Positions 49,151 to 60,801 of a DNA stretch of 64,000 nt are shown here, in pieces. The translations under genes and the position numbers were made by a program. The notes beneath the pieces were generated by a model that was not told where the DNA came from, did not search any database, and saw only the letters and a program-made list of their open reading frames with translations. This stretch comes from Caenorhabditis elegans. Taxonomy: Eukaryota > Nematoda > Chromadorea > Rhabditida > Rhabditidae. Position 1 is the first letter of the stretch. Each line of letters begins with the position of its first letter. The stretch spans positions 8,618,001 through 8,682,000 of the forward strand of contig NC_003282.8 in NCBI RefSeq assembly GCF_000002985.6. Reading direction: 5' to 3'.

Positions 49151-49397
49151 TTTAAAATAAATGATAATACTATAATATACTCGTTTTATGAATATTATTC
49201 TTCACTGAAAAGCAAAAGGAGGGGAATGGAAACGATAGCCTTCACCCATCGCTCTCCCATCGCTCACCCATTAGCGAGCCGCTAACATGCGAACGGCGGC
49301 CCACCGGTGTGCGCGCTGTTCGTGTGTCGGCGGTTCCCCCCTCGCCTATATGCGGTCCACCGGTGGGCCGCCGCTCGCACTTGGCGCTTTACCTGTG

Positions 49398-50970
49398 GTG
49401 CCGAAGTCTTACCTGCTGAGCCATGATGGTCGCGCGGAACGATGCACACTAGTAATAACATATAGTACTCATACTCTAATAAATATTTATTGGGGAAGTA
49501 TCAGACATATCTGATTGATACGGTATTCTCACATACCTTATTTCATTCGTTTTCAAGTGTGCTCTCTAAGGATTCTAAGTTCAGAATTTACAGAATTACA
49601 GTAATTCATGTTTGTTTCATGTCTTTCAATAACGGTCAATTTTATAAGAGTTTACATTTCAAAGGAACAGTTCAGTCTTAGAAAAATTCGATCCATTGGA
49701 TTGACTGTGTAATATTTTACTATTGGACTTATTAGGAATCATCTTGAAGATACCTTTTCTTTCTTTTTATTTTTAGATAAATTATATGGTTTATTAGACA
49801 AAATGGCAATAAAAATCAAACTTTGTTCGTGCATTTTTAAACAAAGTTAGCCACCAGAGAAAAATATTTAGAATTGGCCTTTGAAGGGACAAGTTTTCCA
49901 GTGAATACTTTCAATTACATTGAAATTCTTCTATTTTAAATACAAATTACTCAAAAGACAAAGTGTCGATTTACGCTAAACATTGCGCATGCGGGATTTC
50001 GGAATCTTGTTCGTTCTTTACATCTGCAAACTTGGGTAAGAAGTTGGCAAAACTTGGCTAAGGCTTGGGTACGACTCGGGTGAGGGAGTTTACACTAGAA
50101 TTGTTGAAGTTGGGTAAGACTTGGGCAAACTTTGGGTTAGAAGTTGGCAAAAGTTGGGTAAGAAGCTGAAAAGGCTCAAACTTGGGGAAGAAGTTGCCGG
50201 GAATTGCCGAGGCGAGTTAATTTTTAAAGATCTGAAAAAATCGATGAAGTTTCCCAACTTTTTACATAATTTTACACCGTAAAATCAGCAGAGGCTGTCT
50301 CACACAGATTCTCTATGATGAATTATTATCATGCTTTTGGTTTTCACATGCTTTCTTTATTACTTTTTTAAGGTACCGTTCTGTGAAACATTCATATAAT
50401 AACTTTTTACACCGCACGGATCATTAAAAAACTAAACCTACAATTTTGTCGCTGCGAGATCTCTCGTAGTCGAGTGAATTTTTTTAAATCATAATAGAAC
50501 TTTTTAAAAGAGTAAAATGTACTTTGTGAAACACCGAAAAAGTTCGAAAAAAGTTGACAAATTGGCGATTTATTCTAAGACTCCATGTTTAACTTCAAAT
50601 TTTCCATTTGTCTCTAACTTAGATCTACAAATTTATTCAAGATTCTCATAATCTGTAAACACTGCAAATCAACTTCTTACATTTCATACTGATTGTCTTC
50701 CATTTATATCATATGTACTTCTATACTTATCAAATTTATATGTTTTTTAATATTCTTTTTTTACTCTTTTTGAAGATTAAAATCTTCTGTAGCACTACTA
50801 TGCCGTTAATATCATGCATTGCTTTGCCATGAGGGTTTCCTTTTCCCCTATTCATAACTTGTGTATTTGTTTGAATTTTTTCTCCATTCCAATTGTTTAA
50901 CTTTTATTCAAATCTTGAAACAATTTTCAATTATGTTTTCAGTAATAAATTCCATCAATCACATGACCGA
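49398..50970. promoter_or_regulatory. Region upstream of the cadherin gene
   Basis: About 1.6 kb with no convincing exon. It holds the TTGGG repeat at 50028-50215 and presumably the cadherin promoter. ATGTTTTCAG ending at 50941-50942 is a likely trans-splice or 5' UTR splice acceptor, 28 bases before the chosen cadherin ATG. Confidence 0.4.
50028..50215. repeat. TTGGGTAAG direct-repeat block
   Basis: At least five loosely conserved direct copies of TTGGGTAAGAAGTTGGCAAA occur here in one orientation. The motif is shared with 45242-45480, 35192-35294 and 59238-59462. Confidence 0.6.
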
Positions 50971-53900
50971 ATGATGAGGCATCGACGACGTTCCTCATCT
51001 TTAATTTTTTCACTTCTTCTCATTTTATCCCCCTTATCAAACGCTCAAGATCCACAAATATCCGATCAACCGATAAATTCCAATCATGCACCTGTTCTCC
51101 AAGTATCATCTACCGAAGGGTTCTTAACTGAAACAGCCGAAATGGGGACAACAGTCAGAGTTTCCCCAAATAGTCAGTCTGAATCATTACAAATTTTGGT
51201 CAATGATGAAGATTTGGTGAGTCTGATGTTACTGTGCGCATTTTTAGATAGATCATACTATAATAACTTTAAAAACTACAGTTGAACTGAAGTCATGTTC
51301 TAGTTTTTCAATCAATAATTATTGATTTTCTAGCAACCCGGAATGCCTCCAGCCACTTACCAATACATCCTAACAGGGCTTGGAGCAACAATTTTTGCCG
51401 TTGACCAAAGGGGTTTCGTTTATTTGAATGTTCCAAAGATTGATGCTGACCCACCAAATCCAAGTACTTATCAATTGAATGTGAGTTAATTGACCTTTTT
51501 ATTTTAATTTTATTTTTATTTATTTGTATTTTATTATCAAAAAAATTATTTTTGAACTTTCAGGTTGAAGCCCGAGAAGTGAATACAGTTCCAACCCGTC
51601 GAAGTGAGCCCGTCACAATCACAATTCACATTTTGGACATCAACGATAACTCTCCACAATTCGAACAACCGATTTATATGGCCAATACGACAGCCAGTGG
51701 TGATGAACGAGATGTTGTAAAAGTGGTGGCTACAGACGTAGATTCTGGAGCTTTTGGACAAGTTACTTACACTATTGCTCAAGTACGTACAATAATTGTT
51801 TATATGTAACATATTTCAAACCAAAGTTTTCTAGGTGACCAATGGAGGAGAAGATAAATTTCGTTACGAGACGGCTACAAATATGCTGGTTGCTACTGGA
51901 AATCTGGTTCCTGGAGAAAGATATCAAGTAGTTATTGAAGCAATCGATGGAGGTGGTAGAAGTTCACAGGCTATCGTAATAGTTTTGGCACTTGATCCAA
52001 TGCATCAGACATTCAGTTCTCTTGCTCCATTGCCTGGAATGGAAACGTTTATGCCTAATCCTTTGGCAATGGCAACAACTCCAGGAACAATGGTAACCAG
52101 CGCAGGTTTGTTTTTATTTCAAGTTGTCTTTCTAATTGATTATTTCATTCTTTATGATTTGTTTGAAAATTAAGTTTAAAACAAAAAAAATCAAAAATCA
52201 ACATCAACTTCTCTATTTTCAGAATCCGAGGAGACTATTCAAACATTTGTGACAGAAGTCAACGAGAATACACCACCAAATACAGTTGTAGTGTCATTAG
52301 GAGACGAAAGTTCCAGGGAATTGACATATTTCAATGTTGTTGGTGGAAATGAGGAAGGCAAATTTGCAATCGATGATGCGTGAGTTTTAATATTATTTTT
52401 TTCACTAACAAGTCTCAACCAAGAAGTAAATTTTCAGTGGAACCATTGTAACCGCTGAGGAGCTTGATCGTGAAAAGACAGCAATGTATTCTCTTCAAGT
52501 TGAAACCAGATCCAGAAATCCAGATCAACATCTGTACTGGACTCTTGTCCAGGTTACTGTAATGGATGTAAATGATAATGCACCAACCTTCACTGATCCT
52601 CAACCAATTCGTCTCCGATTGAGTATTGATGATATTGAACAACTGACTGGAAATATGATAATTGGAAGAATAGGAGTTGAAGATGCAGATGCTGATGATA
52701 ATGGACGACTTGAATTGAGAATAATGCCACCTCATAATAAGTTAGTTTTATGTGCTATCAACTCAGTTTACACACGCTTTTACAGACTTTTTGCAATTTC
52801 AAACGATGGAATTCTCAGTGTAAATGGTGATTTCACTGCTGCACACTTTGGAGAGCACGATTTGACTGTAGTGGCAAGAGATCATGGTGAACCATCTCTA
52901 GAAACAAGAGCAAGAGTTCAAATTTCTATATTTGGAACTCTCATCACTATGGCTACTGTGGCACCAACTGTAGGTTTTTGAACATTTTTAATTAAATTTT
53001 TGCCTATAAAACTAATTTCTTCAAGCCATTTTTATTTTCAGAATGAAGTATTCGAGTACACTTCAAGTGTTGAAGAAGAACCTCAGACAACGAATCCAGA
53101 TGAACATCTCCAAACAGTCACTACATCCCCATCAACCAAAAATCAAGTTTCTCAACAAATATTCTCGTCGTTCCCAGCACCACAAGTGGAACAAACTGGT
53201 GCTCCAGTGGAACCTGAGTTTCCACAATTCCCAACATTCCCCACACTCAGTCCACATCCTCAGGTATGCAATTTCATCTTATTTCAGAGTTCGAGAACAA
53301 AAAATATATCTACAGAGTTATTTCCAGTTATTTTTTGTTTCCTCCAACCCAATAGTTTTATCCCAATACGCTTTAGTTCTATATATCACGCTTCTCTACC
53401 TTCCCTTCTTCTTTTCAGTTTCCCTAAAATATTGAAATTTCAGAATGAATAACTAGAATCACTCATTTTTCAGGAAAATAGATAAATCATGAGTTTGAAT
53501 GAGGAAGTATATAATTTTCGTCATTCTCTTTGAGAAAACATTTTAGTTCTCCCAATATGTTCAACCCCTTACAGATTGACGAGGAAACCGAAGAAGATGA
53601 AGAAGTAACAGACGAGTATCCGGATACTGTAGCTACCGTACCCACTGTTACAGTAGCACCCGATTATTCAGAGGAATACGGACAAGAGGCGAGTAGTAGT
53701 AGCAGCACGATATTGCCAGATGTTCAAGGCGTTTGGAGTGAAATTTCTGAACTTCCATCTGAGAACCCCATCACCTACACAGAATCCCCAATCACCGAAT
53801 CTACAGCCCCAGCACCTGAAACTTCACCTGAAACCGCTCCTGAAATTACACCAGAACGTGGAAGTTCGGCTGAAAACGAATTGTATCCGACTGAAATTGC

Positions 53901-56900
53901 ACCTGAAAATGTTGAAAAACCCACCGAACTTGCACCAGATTTATCTGAAACCACTGAAAATACTGAAAATCAATGGCTACCGGACGTTGTGGAAACCAGT
54001 CAGGTAGTGCATGCTTCTACCAAATGTTTATTGCACTTATTATTAGCACTAACATTTCATTAATTTTGCGAGCGACTTTGTGAACTGGTTGTTTGAAGTT
54101 TGATTGCTTGGAGTTTGCTAATTTTATTGGATATAGAAATAGTTTTGATGGCTGTCCATTAACTTATTTTGGAAGCAAATTAAAGGATTTTCTCTACCTT
54201 TATTTTCGAACTGTCATTGGAGCTTGTGTTTGTACTACTGCCCTGGACCTACTACTCCAATCATTAAATGATTAATCCTATAATTATATATTTTCAGGAG
54301 CTCCCCTCACTGCCAACTACAAAAATGGCTCCACCACAACCTGTACCAACTCAATCTCCTCCATTACCAACTCCGAAACGGTTGGCGCCAGTGTTCAAAC
54401 CATCCCAGATTACTGTACAGATTGATGAGAATGAGTCACAAGTTGAAATTACAAAAGCTCATGCCACGTATCCAGATGGGTTGTCAGGTTGGAATAATTT
54501 GGATTGTTTAAGTTTCAATCAGCGAAATTTAATTTTCAGGAACGATTACCTATGTTCTTCATAAAGGAGATCCAAGTCTTTTCTCAGTTTCCTCGTATTC
54601 TGGATCTGTTAATTTGCTTCGAGCACTGGATGCTGAAACTAACTCGACAGTTACAATTCAAATCTCCACTTCAGAAGTAAAAATGAGATTTCTTATATGA
54701 TTTTTAATATTTTTCATTCAGGCACAAACTTTGGAAGTTGATCCAAAACTTGCACATTTTGTGAGTATTACCATCAACGTTGCTGATAAGAATGATTGGA
54801 TTCCAAACTTTGAAAGTGCATCATATGAATTTGATGTTAAAGAAGACACGTTGCCCGGAACAATTGTCGGACAAGTTAATGCATTCGATCAGGATAGAGA
54901 TGTGAGTTTCAGATAAAACTAGTCGTAATTCCATAGCTAAGTTCGTTTTGGAAAGTAAAATTAACTTTTCAGGAACCAAATAACCGAATTCGATATCGAT
55001 TGTTGTCTGCAGGAGGATTGGAAGCACATTTTAATGTTAATGCTGAGAGTGGATTGATCACATTAGCAAGACCAATTGATGCATTTGCCGGGGAAAAGAT
55101 TACGGTTTGGATTCTAGTATAGTGATGTACGGTTTTGAAGGTTCATTTTCAGCTTCGTATCGAGGGAGCTGACAGTGGAATGCTACCTCTTTCTTCAACG
55201 ACAACAGTGCTCATCAACGTGGTTGCCACGTCATCACATCTGATTCCAGATGCTTCACCTGTCTCGAATACGCCAAATGAAGGAGAACTGCAATTTAGTC
55301 TGAGGAATTATACGTTAGTATTTAGTATTTTTGTTTAGGAAATTTCAACTATCGTCATAATTAGCAGATTAATTTAGTTGTTAGAAAAATTCCGAAATTT
55401 GCCGAGCTGGCAAACCTTGAAAATCGTGATTTTTTTAAAAGACTTTTTTGGAAGAGAACAAGTCTGCTCTCCCCGGACAACATTTTTTGAAATCTTGAAA
55501 CAAAATAAAAAATTTCAGGATCACAGAGTTTGAATAATTGTTGTTTGTTCGATTACCCGTATACCCCTCGAAACAAGTTTAAAAAAAAGTGAAAATTTTC
55601 AGTGCATCTGTGTCTGAAGCAGTCCGTCCTCCACATCTTGTTCAAGTTTTGTCTGTGATGAATAAGCCAACGGATACCAGATTCATAATTTGCAATATTA
55701 TATCTGGAAATTATCGTGGAGCATTCGGAATCACTGCTGGAAATGATGGAAATTGTGAATTAAGAACACAGATGGAATTAGATCGAGAAACTGTAGAAAG
55801 GTACTTGGTTTCTAATTTTTTTTTTAAATGAAATTGAACAATTTTTTCAGATACTTGTTGAATATAACTGTAACTGCTGGTGCACAAACAGACTACGCTT
55901 TAGTGTCTATAACAGTTCTTGATGTGAACGACAATGTTCCTCGATTTGTGTATGATTCGGATCTGGGATTGACCACATACTTTGGAGCTGTTTCTTCAGT
56001 TGCAAATGCATTCACAAGAGTGTTAACTGTAAAGGTAAAGTGAAATTAATTGATCTATCAAATACGAGAATTAATATTTGCAGGCTGAAGATGCAGATCT
56101 TGGAAACAGCAGCTTGGTCAACTACGCTTTGGATCCACTTTCAGCACATTCAAAATACTTTTCTATTTCACCATTTGGAGAGATTAGCACAAAACAGAGC
56201 ATGTCTACCATTTTGAGTAGAAATAGACTCCAATTCTTCGAATTCAGAGTAAGCTATTTTGTAATAATATAACTTTTACACTCGAAAATGGTTTAAGATA
56301 AATGTCTTCCAATGGAATGTAATATTTTCAGGTTTCCGCCTGCGATTCCCCAATTTCTGGGCAACAATTGTGTTCAAAAGCTGATGTTGTCGTGAATGTG
56401 ATTGGTTCAACTAACAGATTCAAGATGATTATTTATGGATTGAACCCACAACAATTGAAGAAACATGAAAAGGATTTAGTGAAATCAACTAGACAATTTA
56501 CTGGAAGTTGCAATTTATTGACGATCGAGAAAATGATTGAGCATACTGCAATTGAGAACCAGGTTAGCAATAGAAACACAAAATGATAGGCAATAACCTA
56601 ATTGGATTTTTAGGAATTTGTAGTTTTTAAATTAAAATTTTAATCAAATTCAGATCCGAACTGACATCTACTGGTATGCAGTGAATCCAACGACAAAGAA
56701 GATTTGCAAGAAACAAGATATCCGAAAACTATTCGAAACTTCCAATGTACAATTAATTGCTGGAAAGGTTCAACCATGGTTCAGACTTGAAAGAATTTCA
56801 GAGGATGTAAGTCTCAGATATCAAACGAGAGAAACATTGAATTTCACGGGTTTTCCATAAGCACTGAATTGGCCATTGTGGGAAACTGACAGCAGTTCGA

Positions 56901-58189
56901 TGAGAATTTTGTGGGGTTCTTGTGTTCTTGTGCATGCGAGAAGTCCGGAGGTTCGATCTCCCATTCCTCCAGAACTTTTGCGCCTTTCCAAAAAATATTA
57001 TATTACAAAACGTTTTCGGTTAAAAACAAAAGATCAATTTCAGGCCGGTGATGAAGGAAATATGTCAAGCGGTGGAATTTTATCAACCAACTGGAAGACT
57101 TCCAATATTCTTTTAATAATACTTGCGGTAACTGTTGCTCTTGGAGCAATTATTGGAATTTGTGCCGTGTGTGTATTCTGGAGCCGTTATAAGACAGCCC
57201 AACGAAATGCTTCAAACTTCTCTCACTCGTATCCTCAGAAACTAGGACCAATTTATCATCCAACAATGATGGGAGTTGATCCAAGAACTGAATATGATTA
57301 TGAAACACAAAATGTGAATATGCTCATTTCGGATGAAGATTTAACAATGAAAAGTGGATCAATTGGAGTACCAGCTCATCAGCGAATGACATTGATGGGT
57401 GCAGGAGGTGGTCCTGGAATGGGAGGACCTGGTGGACCACAAAATGGTCAAGGAAATCAAAGTTATAGAACATATGGATACAGACCTGCACATAGTACAG
57501 CGTATGAAGGAGACTTCAGGTAAAATTATTTATTTATTTTAAAATTACGTTGTATTAAATGTTCTAACTTTTAGCATAGAAGAATCAATGTATGCCATAA
57601 ACCCATCAGGACGATTGGATCCTATTACGAAGTGAGTTTTTTCTCAAATAAGTATTTTTATTTGACTTGAATTCTTCACAACTTTCAAATTTGTCTTCAA
57701 TGAAAGGTTCGAAAAGTTGTTTTACAAGAAACTATTTCAGTCGAGTAATTCTGCCGTCGAATTTACCTCGGACAACAAGTAAGAAATACTTCTAACTTCT
57801 GTTTCAAAATACTATTTCTCAAAATTTGAATTGATTTTCAACAATCAATTCCTTCAACTTCTGCACACTCTTTGTGCTTTTTGAAGAATTCTTGAATTCA
57901 CAATTCAGGTTTTGAAACATAGTCAATTGAAATAGATTGTCATTTTCGGTTGGAATACATCTGACGCTTCTAAGTTTGCATGGCTTTATTCCTTTTTTTG
58001 CTCTTTTTTTTGTTTATTATTTCATCAAAACACTTATTTCATGAAATTCAAAAACTCGGTAAGTATACCTCATTCCTCATTTTTTCCTGGCTTCTAACTT
58101 TATCGGCTTTTTCTGTTACATTTCAGTTTTCAATGGGAACCGAAATCTTTCAAAAAGTAATATTTTCAGACGTATACAGACAATCGTGA
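50971..58189 (+). CDS. Transmembrane cadherin
   Basis: Twenty-three exons join in frame to 1499 residues: 50971-51216, 51334-51480, 51564-51782, 51835-52105, 52223-52379, 52438-52740, 52786-52969, 53042-53263, 53575-54003, 54298-54487, 54540-54676, 54722-54901, 54973-55104, 55153-55313, 55603-55800, 55851-56034, 56084-56248, 56332-56562, 56654-56806, 57044-57519, 57575-57631, 57741-57778, 58170-58189. The start is the [20 protein letters not shown] signal peptide. Calcium-binding motifs [18 protein letters not shown] and VLDVNDNVP, plus a degenerate VADKNDWIP, mark cadherin repeats. A Glu/Pro/Thr-rich region (about 510-785) interrupts the repeats. The membrane span [20 protein letters not shown] is near 1325-1349, followed by a 150-residue Gly-rich tail without an obvious catenin site. 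It is an adhesion protein. Among C. elegans genes, cdh-5 and cdh-8 are on this chromosome; I cannot choose between them. Confidence 0.88.
56863..56968 (+). tRNA. Possible tRNA-derived sequence in a cadherin intron
   Basis: TGGCCATTGTGGG (from 56870) resembles a Pol III A box, and GGTTCGATCTCC (from 56950) resembles a B box and T-loop with a 4-bp stem GGAG/CTCC. GAAT before the A box can pair with ATTC after the T arm, but the outer acceptor pairs do not match. Length and a TGCATGCGAGAAG variable-arm-like segment recall tRNA-Leu/Ser. No clean anticodon arm was identified, so a pseudogene or chance match is likely. Confidence 0.3.
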
Positions 58190-58631
58190 TTCCAACACCA
58201 GATTATCATCAACGAACACATCCAAATCAACATAAATCAATACTTTAATCAATTAAAATTCAAAATATTATTTTTGTTAAAACTTCTATCTTTCAAAGAA
58301 TCTCATGTTCCTCAATTTCTCCCCATTTTCTTTCAGCATTTTCACTTTTTCATTCATTTCGCTCAATTTGTTCATCAACTCCTTGTGACGTCCCAATATA
58401 GGTGCTCAAAATGTCTAATTTATATCAATTTTCTCACCTTCATTCTTTTTCTCTCTCATTCATCCACATTTGCCAGTGATTTGTGTTCACCCCGCCGTTT
58501 CAGTGACTTTAAATTATTTATTCGACAATTTTAATTTTTTTGCATGCTTACAAATTTGTTGAAACGGTGTATTTACTTGAAATATTTTTTTAAATACATA
58601 ATACAATTTAATGCAGAAAGTGTTCATAATA

Positions 58632-58875
58632 GAGGTGCATGCGGGTCGACCCGTATTTGTAACCGAAATGGGACGCGCGTCGACCCGCGACCCGCTGCGG
58701 CAAAAACGTGAAGAAATTAAATTTATATTTTGAAATAATATAATTGCAATGGTGTGTTTTTAAACTACGCGATGGGTCGCGGGTCGACCCGCGACCCGTG
58801 TCCCATTACAAACGGTTCGCGGGTCGACCCGCGGATTGGGTTCCGGGTCGACCCTTTTCGACCCATCGGCACCTC
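58632..58875. mobile_element. GC-rich MITE-like element built of GGGTCGACCC palindromes
   Basis: Ends GAGGTGC and GCACCTC are inverted repeats flanked by TA on each side, consistent with a TA target duplication. Four exact copies of the palindrome GGGTCGACCC lie at 58643-58652, 58781-58790, 58821-58830 and 58845-58854, with further CGCGACCCG variants. The GC content is far above the surroundings. Confidence 0.75.
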
Positions 58876-59237
58876 TAGTTCATAAAATACTTTTCAGATA
58901 ATTTAATCAAAATTTTACTTTAAAGAATGTAGTTTGATCGAAACTTTATGCCTTTTCGAGCATGTTGAAAGGTGTCTTTTAGTCAAATTGTGCAGTTTTT
59001 GAAGGGAATCAAGCGCATTTTTCCAAATTTTTGGAGTTTTCAAACAAGAAAAAATTAGATTTTTGTGTTAGATTTTTTTCAAAATACTAAATCATCTCGC
59101 TTATAATTTTTCAAGTTTCGATCACACTTTTGAAATTTTTAACGAAATTTTAGTGTAATTCAATCACGCTCAGTCTCTCACTCTTTTTCAGTTTCTCAAA
59201 ACTTCGGCTCTCGGCAATCTCGGAAAACTGCTTATTT

Positions 59238-59462
59238 CTCGGAATTTGGCTCTTGCTTTTTGCCCAAGTTTTACCCAAAAAATATTAACTTGAGCAAAGA
59301 TTGGGCAAGATTTCGGCAAAACTTGGATTCAGGCGACATGAAAGTTTAACCAACATGAAAGTTTAACTTCTACGACATGAAAGTTTAACTTCTACCAAAG
59401 TTTGAAACGAGTCAAAAATAGTTTGGGCCGAAGTGGGCAAGAAGCTAGAGCCAAATTCCGAG
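59238..59462. repeat. Inverted repeat of the TTGGGCAAG family
   Basis: The left arm CTCGGAATTTGGCTCTTGCT (then TTTTGCCCA) pairs with the right arm (TGGGCAAGAAGC, TAGAGCCAAATTCCGAG) as near-perfect reverse complements. Inside are two direct copies of ACATGAAAGTTTAACTTCTAC. Confidence 0.7.
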
Positions 59463-59671
59463 CTGGTTAGAATAAAATGGAAAAAAATCTAGAAAATCTT
59501 TTTTTCAATAATACAACTTACGTGGCCCCCATTATCCTATTAATGTCATCCAAGGTCGATCAAAAAATGAGATAAAGGTCGATGTGAGAATGATCAAACT
59601 TTATGAAAATCAGTTCTCACTTGAACAACAACTCGACTAACCGTCTCCACTCTTCACTTGCACAAATCTTC

Positions 59672-59974
59672 ATGCAACCAATCAACGTCATGCTCGCTGT
59701 TCTTCTCGCCTTGGCTTCATTTGCTCAAGGAGGCAGATCTGTTGCTCCGGCTGGTGCAGTCACTGAACCAACAGTTACTCAAGCTGTTCCAGAAGGATCA
59801 GGACTTAGTTCAGATGTCACTGATCGTCCAAACATCGACTCCACTGATGTTGTATCAAATGCAACTTCGGTGGAAGATTTGCTTGGAAGTTCAACAAATG
59901 CAAACAACACTGGTACATTCAACTCTAGGACCTTTGTAATTGCTCCAATGATGATTCTTGCTTTGGTGCAGTGA
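59672..59974 (+). CDS. Small Ser/Thr-rich secreted or GPI-anchor-like protein
   Basis: A single open frame of 100 residues. The N-terminus MQPINVMLAVLLALASFAQG is a signal peptide. The mature part is rich in Ser, Thr, Val and Asn, with NAT and NNT sequons. The C-terminus (FVIAPMMILALVQ) is hydrophobic and ends the protein, as in GPI-anchored precursors. An in-frame ATG at 59603 would add 23 polar residues ahead of the signal peptide, so the internal ATG at 59672 is preferred. AATAAA follows 26 bases after the stop. No cysteine and no known domain; a cuticle- or surface-associated role is only a guess. Confidence 0.7.
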   Translation: MQPINVMLAVLLALASFAQGGRSVAPAGAVTEPTVTQAVPEGSGLSSDVTDRPNIDSTDVVSNATSVEDLLGSSTNANNTGTFNSRTFVIAPMMILALVQ

Positions 59975-60000
59975 TCAATTGATTAACTACTTTTACTAAC

Positions 60001-60006
60001 AATAAA
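60001..60006 (+). terminator. poly(A) signal of the small secreted-protein gene
   Basis: AATAAA 26 bases after the TGA at 59972-59974. Confidence 0.6.
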
Positions 60007-60707
60007 TTAATATTTGGCTGCTCTTCGGTTTTTGTAGAATTTGGAATATTGCCTCTTGTTTTACCTTTCTTTGGAGGGCTGGTTCTGGGATGTCCCCATC
60101 GTTTTCTTGCATTTTCTTGATAGTTGATTAGGGTGTCCATGGTGGAGACTTCAGTGTACAGTCATTCTCCGCTCTCAGATTTTAATTCCCAATTACGAGC
60201 ACTTCCACATAAAAGTCAGCAGCTCAACTTCCACACAACTGATTCTTTGACGGTAACTTGTAGCTTTTGTCTATTTACATAGAAAATGAATGATTAGCAT
60301 AGAATTAAAAACTGATGCAAGAATGGTCAGGGATTTATTCAGAAATTGAGCTACCGTAATTTCTCTATTAGTCTTGCATTCACGACTAATTTTCAACTGG
60401 TTGGTATGGGAGCAAGACTAATTCTCGAACGCCCAATAACTTTGGAAAGTGGCCAATTTTTTGTTTTTTTTTAATTTTTTGTTTTGGAAAGCATAACTTG
60501 ATGTCGTTTAAACAAGGAAAAATACATACTTCCAATATTTCATCAATTATTTGAACGATTTTCAATTTACCAAAAACATGGCAAATTTGCTGGCGTTGGG
60601 TGCAAAACTAGCCTGCAATACTAATAAATACTGATACTAATACGATAATTGAAGTCGTTGCTCAGGCAATTATGAAACTTTAAATTAAAAACAAGAATGC
60701 AAATCGA

Positions 60708-60713
60708 TTTATT
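60708..60713 (-). terminator. poly(A) signal of the small secreted-peptide gene
   Basis: AATAAA on the minus strand about 90 bases past the stop at 60802-60804. Confidence 0.5.
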
Positions 60714-60801
60714 GATTTTTTTTCATTCAAATGACTGATTGTCTCTTCAAATTACGGAACCTTGTACGTGTATTTCAATGTTTAAAAATTATGAAAAAAA
60801 A

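Larger units (their letters stand above)
45514..49397. mobile_element. 3.9 kb segment bounded by a perfect 20-bp inverted repeat
   Basis: CACAGGTAAAGCGCCAAGTG at 45514-45533 is the exact reverse complement of 49378-49397. Inside lie GGGTGAA-rich repeats at both ends, the 1.9 kb fold-back element at 45848-47720 and the kinase pseudogene at 48199-49150. No transposase-like frame was found. A target-site duplication is not obvious. The structure suggests a composite or gene-capturing non-autonomous DNA transposon. Two independent copies of one short repeat in opposite orientation is the simpler alternative. Confidence 0.5.
58190..59671. other. Intergenic DNA between cadherin and the small secreted-protein gene
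   Basis: About 1.5 kb with no supported exon. It contains the GC-rich palindromic element at 58632-58875 and the inverted repeat at 59238-59462. ATGAAAATCAG ending at 59612 could be a trans-splice acceptor for the next gene. Confidence 0.4.
59975..60801. other. Intergenic DNA between two convergent small genes
   Basis: About 830 bases with no supported exon. It contains poly(A) signals for both convergent neighbours (60001-60006 on +, 60708-60713 on -). A 71-codon minus frame at 59925-60140 overlaps the small gene and has no other support. Confidence 0.4.

Noticed and set aside
32700-57815. Isolated CTGTTTCA motifs (for example near 32704, 32888, 57803) like 21U-RNA upstream elements
   Set aside because: Only single scattered copies occur, not the dense array expected of a piRNA cluster.
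59603-59671. Upstream in-frame ATG for the small secreted protein
   Set aside because: It would place 23 polar residues before the signal peptide, and an AATCAG acceptor-like site lies between the two ATGs.
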